Source: Anaerolineae bacterium (lineage in GTDB: Bacteria > Chloroflexota > Anaerolineae > Aggregatilineales > Phototrophicaceae). From it: DNA of 6,485 nt. Positions 1 through 5,806 of this stretch are shown here, one piece after another; position 1 is the stretch's first letter; each line of letters opens with the position of its first letter. The DNA lies in assembly GCA_020848855.1 (NCBI GenBank), contig JADLHH010000453.1, positions 1 through 6,485 on the forward strand, read 5' to 3'. The translations under genes were made by a program, and so were the position numbers. The notes under the pieces were generated by a model. That model made no database searches. It saw only the letters and a list, made by a program, of their open reading frames with translations, and was not told where the DNA came from.

Positions 1-1638
1 AAGGTAGCGCTCGCCTTCGTCAACGCGCTGATCGGCGGACAGGCGCTGCTGGTCGCGCACAATGCCGTGTTCGACTTTCGCGGGCTGAGCAAGCTCACCG
101 GCGGGCGCGTGCCGGAGCGCATCTGGGATACTTCGGCGATGGCGCGGCTGCTGCATCCCGCCGTCAGTGCCAGCTACAGCCTGCTGGCGGTCGCGGCGGC
201 GCTCCGCGTCCCGTTCCCGGAATCGCAGAAGGCGATGAAGGGCGAGCGTGGCAGGCTGCACAAGCTGCCGCTCGAACTGACGCTCCAGTACGCGCAGGAC
301 GACGCAAAACTGGCGCTGGATATCTACCATAAGCAGCGTCAAATCCCCGCCGACCCGGCGCTGATCGACTGGGAGTGCCGGGCGGCGCGCGAATACTGCC
401 GCATGGCGGCGGAGGGCATCCGGCTGAACGCGCCGTATGTCGAGCGGCGGCTGGTGGAGCTGGAAGCCGAGCGCGAGCCGTTGGTCGTGCGGCTGCGCGC
501 CGATGGCTTGCACACGCCGGGCAGCTCGAAGGCGCGGGCGGAATACCTGTACCAGCAGAAGGGCATCCCGCTGCCGCGCTGGCGCGAGTCGTCGGGGATG
601 TACTTCACCTGGGCGGGGCGCAAGCGGCTGGAAGCCAACCCCGGCGCGCCGGTCGAACTGGGCGACCTGAGCACCCGCTCCGACGTGATCGAAAGCTACA
701 TGGAAGATGGCAGTCCCTACGCCGACCGCTTGCAGGATTTGGCGACGTTTCTGGAAGTCGACTGGCTGATTTCGGCGCTGCGCGGCTTGCAGGATCATGC
801 GGCGCTGGACGGACGGCTGCACAGCCTGGTGACGACCGCCACCGAGAGCGGCAGGCGCGCGTCGAGCTACCCGCACATGCAGAACTGGAAGATGCCGGCG
901 ATGGCGGGCGTCGCGACCGGTGACGACGGCTTCACGCTGGTCGAGATCGACTATGGCAACGCCGAAAACGTCATGGCAGCACTGATCGCCGCCGACAGCA
1001 ACCTGGCTGCCGCCTGCGCCGCGGAGGATTTCCATTCGGAGATGGCGGTGCAGTATTTCGGGGCGGAGTGGCAGCGCGCCGACGCCGCCGAACGCAAGCG
1101 GCTGCGCAACCTGTCCAAGAAGATCACCTATGGGACGGCATACGGCATGGGCGCGGAGCGGCTCGGCAGGAGCATCGGCGTCAGCACCGACGAGGCGCTG
1201 CGGCTGATGCGCGCCAAAGACCGTGCCTTCGCCGACGTGACCCGCACCCGCGAAGCCGCCAAGCGCAAGACCCGCGACGGCGGCATCCTCGAATTGTGGA
1301 CGGGGCGCAAGGTCGCCGTGCCGACGGCGTTCGTCGCCTGGAATTATCTGTGCCAGGGCGGGGTGAGCGAGGTGCTGAAGCGAGCAATCGTCACGATCTC
1401 CGAGACGTACCGGGCGCGCGGGATGCGCTCGCGAGTCGCGCTCGACATGCACGACGCGCTGATCCTCGAAGTCGCCCACGACGAATGGGACGACGCCCTC
1501 GCCCTCGCCTGCCAGATCATGCGGACGAGCACGCCCGACGACCTCAACAACCGCACCGACCCGCCTGTTCGCTGGCACGCCAAGCCGAACCTGACCGAGA
1601 ACCAGCGCAAGTGGGGCGCGACCCAGTGGCACAAATAA
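1..1638 (+). CDS. Family A DNA polymerase with DEDDy 3'-5' exonuclease, 5'-truncated by window edge
   Basis: Template-directed DNA polymerase of the Pol I (family A) superfamily with a proofreading domain. The frame is open from base 1, so the N-terminus lies outside the window; 545 residues are visible. A GTG at 67 is not the start, because the codons before it encode HNAVFD, the Exo II motif (Asn at 61, Asp at 73). Exo III follows as YAQDD (Tyr at 289, Asp at 301), the DEDDy form. The thumb/palm region starts after about residue 115. The conserved GR..S..P..QN element is present as GRRASSYPHMQN (about 850-885). Motif A is DYGNAEN (Asp at 949, Glu at 964). Motif B is RNLSKKITYGTAYG (Arg 1105, Lys 1117, Tyr 1129, Tyr 1141). 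Motif C is MHDA (His 1450, Asp 1453). Both catalytic aspartates are kept, so activity is likely. Oddities are Tyr in place of the usual Phe in motif B, Ala in place of Glu after HD, and a divergent motif A. Whether a 5'-3' exonuclease domain exists upstream cannot be seen. A phage- or element-derived polymerase is possible. Confidence 0.93.
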   Translation, partial: KVALAFVNALIGGQALLVAHNAVFDFRGLSKLTGGRVPERIWDTSAMARLLHPAVSASYSLLAVAAALRVPFPESQKAMKGERGRLHKLPLELTLQYAQDDAKLALDIYHKQRQIPADPALIDWECRAAREYCRMAAEGIRLNAPYVERRLVELEAEREPLVVRLRADGLHTPGSSKARAEYLYQQKGIPLPRWRESSGMYFTWAGRKRLEANPGAPVELGDLSTRSDVIESYMEDGSPYADRLQDLATFLEVDWLISALRGLQDHAALDGRLHSLVTTATESGRRASSYPHMQNWKMPAMAGVATGDDGFTLVEIDYGNAENVMAALIAADSNLAAACAAEDFHSEMAVQYFGAEWQRADAAERKRLRNLSKKITYGTAYGMGAERLGRSIGVSTDEALRLMRAKDRAFADVTRTREAAKRKTRDGGILELWTGRKVAVPTAFVAWNYLCQGGVSEVLKRAIVTISETYRARGMRSRVALDMHDALILEVAHDEWDDALALACQIMRTSTPDDLNNRTDPPVRWHAKPNLTENQRKWGATQWHK

Positions 1639-1642
1639 CGAT

Positions 1643-1750
1643 AGTACTGAGTACTGAGTTCCGAGTACTGAGTAAAGGCAAGCCTTCCAGCAAGTCTGTC
1701 TTGTCAGGAATTGTTTTTGACTCAGCACCCAGCACTCAGTACTCAGCACT
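1643..1750. repeat. Imperfect inverted repeat made of heptamer units
   Basis: Two 31-nt arms (1643-1673 and 1720-1750) are reverse complements at 26 of 31 positions and flank a 46-nt centre. Each arm is itself a run of 7-nt units: the left arm reads AGTACTG, AGTACTG, AGTTCCG, AGTACTG, AGT; the right arm, read on the minus strand, gives AGTGCTG, AGTACTG, AGTGCTG, GGTGCTG, AGT. The element starts 5 nt after the polymerase stop and ends 18 nt before the next ATG, filling almost the whole gap. RNA from either strand could fold into a long imperfect hairpin. No transposase or target-site duplication is evident. A MITE-like or dispersed heptamer repeat is the best reading. Confidence 0.85.
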
Positions 1751-1768
1751 GCGCGCCGAGCGAACGCG

Positions 1769-2461
1769 ATGCGCGTGATCGGCACGCTGGCGGAAAAATC
1801 GCTGCACGCGGCGCTCAAGGCGCATTACGCCCAACCCGGCGACACGCTCGAATGCGACCTCGGCGGCTACGTGATCGACATCGTGCGCGGGCTGCCGGAC
1901 GCCCCATCGTGCATCGAAATCCAGACCGGTAGCCTCGGTAAGATGAAGCCGAAGCTCGCCGCGCTGCTGGATCGCTACCCGGTGCGGGTGGTGCATCCCA
2001 TCGCGCAGGAGCGGCACATCGTCCGCATCGACGCCGACGGCGTGATTGTCAGCCGGCGCAAGTCGCCCAAACGCGGCACGGTGTACGAGTTATTCCCGGA
2101 ACTGGTCAGCTTTCCGGCGCTGATGACGCACCCGAACCTGTCGCTGGACGTGGCGCTGGTGCGCGAGGAAGCGGTGTGGATTGACGACGGGCGCGGAAGC
2201 TGGCGGCGCAAGCATTGGAGCATCCACGACCGCCACCTGATCGACGTGGTGGGGGTGGTGACGCTGGCGACGCCGGGAGATTTCGCGGCGCTGCTGCCCG
2301 CCGACCTGCCGCCGGAATTCGACAGCGGCGAACTGGCGAAGGCGATCCGGCAGCCGCGTTATGTGGCGCAGAAGATGGCATACTGCCTGCGGGCGATGGG
2401 CGTGCTGGCGGTGACGGGCAAGCGCGGTCGGGCGTGGGTGTATGGGATGGGCGGTGCGTAA
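1769..2461 (+). CDS. Uncharacterised protein, possible PD-(D/E)XK nuclease fold with winged-helix-like C-terminus
   Basis: A 230-residue soluble protein that I cannot assign to a named family. Its N-terminal third looks like a restriction-endonuclease-type core: Glu28 near the start, a strand with VIDIV (Asp37), then a strand with IEIQTG (Glu50, Gln52), a lysine-rich helix (Lys58, 60, 62) and a following strand VRVVHPI. An E-x-Q in place of E-x-K occurs in some nuclease-fold families such as CoiA, so a nuclease is plausible but not shown. The middle carries DGRGSWRRKHWSIHDR (about 140-155), basic enough to contact nucleic acid. The last about 45 residues resemble a winged helix (helix around AKAIRQ, then AYCLRAMGVL and a basic RGRAWVYG wing). 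The start is the first ATG after an in-frame stop at 1718. No convincing ribosome binding site precedes it, and the sequence before it is the heptamer repeat. It follows the polymerase in the same direction, suggesting a DNA-related job. The coding call is firm; the function is inference. Confidence 0.85.
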   Translation: MRVIGTLAEKSLHAALKAHYAQPGDTLECDLGGYVIDIVRGLPDAPSCIEIQTGSLGKMKPKLAALLDRYPVRVVHPIAQERHIVRIDADGVIVSRRKSPKRGTVYELFPELVSFPALMTHPNLSLDVALVREEAVWIDDGRGSWRRKHWSIHDRHLIDVVGVVTLATPGDFAALLPADLPPEFDSGELAKAIRQPRYVAQKMAYCLRAMGVLAVTGKRGRAWVYGMGGA

Positions 2462-2472
2462 TGCGCCCAAAC

Positions 2473-2504
2473 AAAAAGCGGCGATACGCTGACCGTATCG
2501 CCGC
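2473..2504 (-). terminator. Intrinsic terminator of the nfeD-flotillin operon
   Basis: A perfect 11-bp stem (2478-2488 with 2494-2504, GCGGCGATACG) has a 5-nt loop. Read on the minus strand it is followed at once by TTTTTGT. It lies about 28 nt beyond the flotillin stop codon. On the plus strand the stem is followed by CTGATAAC with no T-run, so it mainly serves the minus strand, though it may also slow readthrough from the converging upstream gene. Confidence 0.9.
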
Positions 2505-2532
2505 CTGATAACTCACATCCGGTTCGCCGCGC

Positions 2533-4050
2533 TTACGGCTGAGCCGTCGGCGCTTCCGTGTCGATTGGCGGCAGCGGCAGCCCCGCCGCGCCGTTCGTCT
2601 GCTTCGTCGGGCTGGCTGCCGACTGCACGCTCGACAGCAGCGTCGCCAGCCGCGACATCGTTGTCTCAAAATCGTCGCCGCTCAGCGCTTCCACCTTCGC
2701 CCGGAACATCTCCGCCACTTCCGGGATGTTCATCAGCATGTCCATCAGCGCGTTCCCGGTGCCGCCGTGCCCACTGCCATTGCCGCCGAACTGCACGATG
2801 CGGACGTTGCCGCCCAAACCGGCGAGCGCCTGCGCAATCGACTCGACTTTGGCAACGTCGGCGTTCAGCACCTGTTCGATCAGGAACTGGCGCAGGTTGA
2901 TCTCGTCTTCGGCTGCGCTCGCCGCCGCGATCTCGCGCCGACCCTGCGCTTCCGCCAGCAGCTTGGCTTTCTCGCCTTCGGCTTCCGCCAGCGCCCGCGC
3001 CTGCACCGCTTCGGCTTCGGCTTTCGCACCGGATGCTTCGGCTTCACGCATCGCCAGCAGCGCCGCTGCCTCACCGCGACCCTTTTGCTCGGTCGCCTGT
3101 GCTTCGGCATCCGCGCGGGTGCGGGTTGCCTGCGCCTGCGCCTCGGCGTTGATAGTGATCTTGCGGCGGTCGGCTTCAGCTTCGATCTCGGTGGCTTCGC
3201 GCTTGGCGCGCGCCGGCACGAGGACCTCGGCTTCCTGCTGCTGCTCGACCGCCAGCGCGTGCTGCTTCTGCACTTCCTGCTCGGACGCCGCCCGCGCCAG
3301 CCCAACCCGCTTGTCGACCTCGACTTCGCGGATCGACAGGGCTTCGCGCTGCGCCAGAATTTCGCGGGTCGCGTCGAGTTCCGCCTGCTCGGCTTCGCGC
3401 CGGGCTGCTGCCGACTTGACACGCGCCTCGCGCTCGGCTTCGGCTTCGGCAATCGAGGCGTCGCGCTTCACCGCCGCAATCTGAGGGGCTGCCATCGCCG
3501 TCAGGTAGCCCTGGTCGTCGGTGATTTCCTCGATACCCATCGAGATGATGCGCACACCCATCGCCGCCACGTCGTCGCGGGCGAGGTCCTGCACCTTCTG
3601 CACGAACGAGTCGCGGTCGCGGTGGATTTCCTCAACCGACATCTGCCCGACGATGGCGCGGAAGTTGGCGCTCAGCGTCTCGGTGATGATCTGCTGGATT
3701 TCACTGCGCGCCTTGTCCAGAAAAGCCCGCGCCGCCGTCCGCAGCGACGCTTCCGACGGATCGATCTGCACCTGCGCTACCCAGTCCAGCTTAATTGGCA
3801 CGCCGCTGACGGTGTAAACCTCGTCCTTCTCCTGCTTGATGGTCATGATGGTGATGTCGAGCTGCTTGAAGGTCTCGATCACCGGGAGGATGAACACGCC
3901 GCCGTTGGTGATCATGCGGGCGTCGCGGCGTCCGTAGACGACCATGACCTCGCTCGGCGGCACGCGGTGGTACTGCCGCACGACCAGCGAAACCACCAGC
4001 AGGACGATCAGCGCAATGACGGCGACCGCGACCAGCAATCCAATTTCCAT
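2533..4050 (-). CDS. floT: Flotillin (SPFH/band 7 membrane scaffold protein)
   Basis: A 505-residue flotillin, close in length to Bacillus FloT. Flotillins oligomerise on the inner face of the cytoplasmic membrane and organise membrane microdomains. In order: one hydrophobic anchor at residues 4-25; an SPFH domain at about 27-195, with GGVFILPVIETF near 50-61 and SGVPIKLDWVAQVQI near 82-96; a long Ala/Glu/Arg-rich coiled coil at about 195-385 with many AEAEA-type runs; a C-terminal segment at about 385-460, including a Gly-rich patch and NALMDMLMNIPEVAEMF, that corresponds to the family's oligomerisation region; and a low-complexity Pro/Thr/Ala tail. The ATG lies 4 nt after the nfeD stop, with AAGGGGG 8 nt upstream inside the nfeD end, so translation is probably coupled. 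The strong compositional bias of the coiled coil produces long false ORFs on the opposite strand. The family call is very secure; assignment to FloT rather than YqiK-type is less so. Confidence 0.96.
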   Translation of the reverse strand: MEIGLLVAVAVIALIVLLVVSLVVRQYHRVPPSEVMVVYGRRDARMITNGGVFILPVIETFKQLDITIMTIKQEKDEVYTVSGVPIKLDWVAQVQIDPSEASLRTAARAFLDKARSEIQQIITETLSANFRAIVGQMSVEEIHRDRDSFVQKVQDLARDDVAAMGVRIISMGIEEITDDQGYLTAMAAPQIAAVKRDASIAEAEAEREARVKSAAARREAEQAELDATREILAQREALSIREVEVDKRVGLARAASEQEVQKQHALAVEQQQEAEVLVPARAKREATEIEAEADRRKITINAEAQAQATRTRADAEAQATEQKGRGEAAALLAMREAEASGAKAEAEAVQARALAEAEGEKAKLLAEAQGRREIAAASAAEDEINLRQFLIEQVLNADVAKVESIAQALAGLGGNVRIVQFGGNGSGHGGTGNALMDMLMNIPEVAEMFRAKVEALSGDDFETTMSRLATLLSSVQSAASPTKQTNGAAGLPLPPIDTEAPTAQP

Positions 4051-4054
4051 CGAT

Positions 4055-4606
4055 TTAGCCCCCTTCGTTCAGTAAAGTTGTGCGTTTGCGTTTGACGTAC
4101 AGAATACCACTGTTGAAGTCCACGACTTCAACCTGATCCCCGCGCTTCAGTTCGGCGCCGCTGGTTTCCCGCACCGGGAACTTGGCGACATCCGTCGTAT
4201 CCAGGATCGCTTCGCCGGTCTTGCCGGCGGGCGTGTCAATCGTCACCCGCGCGATCATCCCGACCAGGTTTTCCGGCGCGATACTCGCCGTTTGCTGGCG
4301 CATGACCAGCCGCAGCACCGCCATGATCCCGCGCCCCACCAGCGCGCCGATTGCCACCGCCGCCACCAGCGTCATGAGCAGGTTCCAGCCGGAGAGCGTG
4401 CCGAGCAAGCCGACCACGCCGAACACCGACAGGAACGCCGCGACGATCAGGCAGCCGAAATTGCCGTCGCCGTCGCCGAGCGCGTCGAAATCGACAGGCA
4501 GCGCGTCGGCGATGCCATTGTCGCCGCCGGTGAGGATGGAAAAGATGAAATAGATGACCCCTGCGAGCGTGATTGCGCCGAAGATATAGGGCAGCAGTTC
4601 GGTCAT
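4055..4606 (-). CDS. nfeD: NfeD-family membrane protein, flotillin partner
   Basis: A 183-residue short NfeD-type protein (no N-terminal ClpP-like protease domain), similar in plan to Bacillus YuaF. Hydrophobic segments lie at about 5-26, 50-71 and 75-101, followed by a soluble C-terminal OB-fold-like domain at about 108-176. That domain contains NLVGMIARVTIDTPAGKTGEA, RGDQVEVVD and GILYVKRK, the typical NfeD beta-barrel pattern. NfeD proteins are encoded next to flotillin/SPFH genes and are thought to act with them in the membrane. The ATG at 4606 is preferred because AAGGGGG sits 6 nt upstream and the protein then begins directly with its first membrane helix. An in-frame upstream extension to 4720 is possible, but it would add an unrelated polar 38-residue leader and run through AT-rich promoter-like DNA. 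The stop is 4 nt before the flotillin ATG. Confidence 0.93.
   Translation of the reverse strand: MTELLPYIFGAITLAGVIYFIFSILTGGDNGIADALPVDFDALGDGDGNFGCLIVAAFLSVFGVVGLLGTLSGWNLLMTLVAAVAIGALVGRGIMAVLRLVMRQQTASIAPENLVGMIARVTIDTPAGKTGEAILDTTDVAKFPVRETSGAELKRGDQVEVVDFNSGILYVKRKRTTLLNEGG
4059..4065 (-). promoter_or_regulatory. Ribosome binding site of flotillin within the nfeD 3' end
   Basis: AAGGGGG on the minus strand lies 8 nt before the flotillin ATG and overlaps the last codons of nfeD. The same heptamer serves nfeD itself. This supports the chosen ATG and translational coupling of the pair. Confidence 0.75.
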
Positions 4607-4612
4607 GCAGTA

Positions 4613-4619
4613 CCCCCTT
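4613..4619 (-). promoter_or_regulatory. Ribosome binding site of nfeD (decides the start)
   Basis: AAGGGGG on the minus strand with a 6-nt spacer to the ATG at 4606. It supports this start over the upstream in-frame starts. Confidence 0.75.
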
Positions 4620-4636
4620 GATGTTAATAAATACTG

Positions 4637-4663
4637 TACTAGAAATTTGGCTGCATGGTTCCC
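4637..4663 (-). promoter_or_regulatory. Candidate ECF-sigma-like promoter of nfeD-flotillin
   Basis: In the AT-rich gap before nfeD the minus strand reads GGGAAC (4663-4658), 17 nt, then AGTA (4640-4637), about 30 nt before the start codon. This resembles ECF-type promoters (GGAAC-type -35, CGTA/CGTC-type -10), such as that of Bacillus sigma-W, which controls the yuaF-floT pair. A loose sigma-70 -10 (TACAGT or TATTTAT) overlaps it without a good -35. The match is short and unproven. Confidence 0.3.
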
Positions 4664-4738
4664 CCAAAGATTAGGAGAATGGGGGATTTTGCCACCGATT
4701 TTATTGTTTTTCATGCCCATTGGATCATTCTGTGAATC

Positions 4739-4770
4739 AAAAAGCGGGGATACGATAGCCGTATCCTCGC
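4739..4770 (-). terminator. Intrinsic terminator after the aldo/keto reductase-VOC unit
   Basis: An 11-bp stem (4744-4754 with 4760-4770) has a 5-nt loop, and on the minus strand it is followed by TTTTTGATT, about 34 nt past the VOC stop codon. Ten pairs are Watson-Crick; one is an A-C mismatch on the minus strand (G-U on the plus strand). The remaining DNA of this 198-nt intergenic gap, between the terminator and nfeD, is AT-rich and holds the candidate promoter; no gene was seen in it. Confidence 0.85.
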
Positions 4771-4804
4771 CTGACTTTTGTTGGTGCGCCTGAAAATTCC
4801 AGCG

Positions 4805-5761
4805 CTATCCTCCAAAATTCTCCAGCAGTTCGAGCGTCGTCCCAAGCTGCGCGTCCGAGTGCATGTAGGTGTACATGCCGCTTCCGTCGCTGTACAACCC
4901 CTGCTGCGCCACCGTGATCCCGAACCCTGCCAGGTAGTCGGTCGCGCGGTGCGTGTTCGCCACCACCAGCGCAATGTGCTGCGCCCCCTCGCCGTGCTTG
5001 TCGAGGTAGTCGCGCCACACGCTCGGCTGCTCGTCCGGCTCGATCAGTTCGATGTGCACCTGCCCGGTGTTGAAGAAGGCGAGCTTCGCCCGCGCGTCGC
5101 TCGGCTGCCCGTTGTAGACGGTCTTAGTTACGTCGTAACCCAGCGTCTCCTGCCGCGAATATGGCTCGATGCCGAGGACTTCGGCGAAGCGCTGCACGGT
5201 TTGGTCGATGTCGCGCACGATGATGCCGACCTGCATGATCCGGTCGGTTCCGAGACCCTGGTCGGCGGGCATCGGCGGCGCGTCGATCACCGGGCTGCCG
5301 CCGAAATGCTCCAGCAGTTCGACCACCACGCCCAAATCCTTGTCGGTGTCGAGGTAGGTGTACATGCCGGTCTGCCCGGTGAACAATCCCTGCTGGGTGA
5401 TGACGTAGCCGTAGTCCTGCAGCGATTGTGCCGCCGGCTCGGTTTTCGGCACGAAAAAGGCGATGTGGTGGATGCCTTCGCCGTGCCGGTCGAGGTAGTC
5501 CTTCCACTCGCTCGGCGCGTCGAGCGGTTCGAGCAGCTCGAACTGCAGGTTGTTCATGTCGACGGCGATCAGCTTGGCGCGGGCGTCGGTTGGCTGCCCA
5601 TAGTAGGTAGCGTGGGTATGGTCGTGCAGCAGCGTGACCTGAAACTCGGTCGGCAGGTTGAAGCCGAGGATGTCGCGGAAGCGGGCGGCGCTCGCCTCGC
5701 AGTCGCGCACGACGATGCACACCTGCGTCAGGATTTTGTTGGGGATGCCGGAAACGGGCAT
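4805..5761 (-). CDS. Two-domain VOC (glyoxalase/bleomycin-resistance fold) protein
   Basis: A 318-residue protein made of two tandem vicinal-oxygen-chelate units, about residues 10-155 and 175-318, joined by a Pro-rich linker. Each unit runs from (T/M)QV-I-VRD through NGQP/YGQP..DARAKL, a strand with (F/I)EL(L/I)EP, W(K/R)DYLD(R/K)HGEG..H(I)A, GMYTY, to ELLE(H/N)FGG; the second ends on the stop codon. The layout resembles methylmalonyl-CoA epimerase and glyoxalase I relatives. Residues at metal-ligand positions would be Gln13, Glu75, His99, Glu148 in the first unit and Gln177, Glu238, His262, Glu311 in the second, so both sites look intact but with Gln where the family usually has His. Substrate unknown: epimerase, lactoylglutathione lyase, dioxygenase and fosfomycin- or bleomycin-resistance relatives share this fold. 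The ATG is supported by AAGGAG 6 nt upstream. It lies 45 nt behind the aldo/keto reductase gene and is probably co-transcribed with it. Confidence 0.92.
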   Translation of the reverse strand: MPVSGIPNKILTQVCIVVRDCEASAARFRDILGFNLPTEFQVTLLHDHTHATYYGQPTDARAKLIAVDMNNLQFELLEPLDAPSEWKDYLDRHGEGIHHIAFFVPKTEPAAQSLQDYGYVITQQGLFTGQTGMYTYLDTDKDLGVVVELLEHFGGSPVIDAPPMPADQGLGTDRIMQVGIIVRDIDQTVQRFAEVLGIEPYSRQETLGYDVTKTVYNGQPSDARAKLAFFNTGQVHIELIEPDEQPSVWRDYLDKHGEGAQHIALVVANTHRATDYLAGFGITVAQQGLYSDGSGMYTYMHSDAQLGTTLELLENFGG

Positions 5762-5767
5762 GATGAT

Positions 5768-5773
5768 CTCCTT
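5768..5773 (-). promoter_or_regulatory. Ribosome binding site of the VOC gene
   Basis: AAGGAG on the minus strand, 6 nt before the ATG at 5761. It fixes the start; no promoter-like pair is evident in the short gap to the upstream gene. Confidence 0.75.
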
Positions 5774-5806
5774 GAGCGTCCAGATTGGGACTAATTGTGC
5801 CGCCGA

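Noticed and set aside
67..69. GTG as the start of the polymerase
   Set aside because: The frame is open to base 1 and the preceding codons encode part of the Exo II motif, so the gene begins outside the window.
1643..1750. CRISPR-like array
   Set aside because: The units are only 7 nt, contiguous within each arm and inverted between arms, with no spacers of regular length and no cas genes.
1068..1778. 236-codon plus-strand frame overlapping the polymerase and the repeat
   Set aside because: It is Arg/Ala-rich, out of frame with polymerase motifs B and C, and runs through the intergenic repeat, as expected for a shadow frame.
2767..4095. 442-codon open frame on the plus strand opposite flotillin and the nfeD end
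   Set aside because: It is antisense to a clear flotillin. Its His/Arg/Leu/Asp-rich composition is what the complement of Ala/Glu-rich coiled-coil codons produces, and no domain is visible.
4661..4685. CCCCC/GGGGG hairpin followed by ATTTT on the plus strand
   Set aside because: The stem is only 5 bp with a 15-nt loop, and there is no plus-strand gene upstream to terminate.
4607..4720. N-terminal extension of nfeD to an upstream ATG
   Set aside because: It would add a polar leader unlike the family and cover the promoter-like AT-rich stretch, while the inner ATG has a good ribosome binding site.
4778..5794. 338-codon open frame on the plus strand opposite the VOC gene
   Set aside because: It is the complement of the two VOC domains in GC-rich DNA; its internal repeat only mirrors their duplication.
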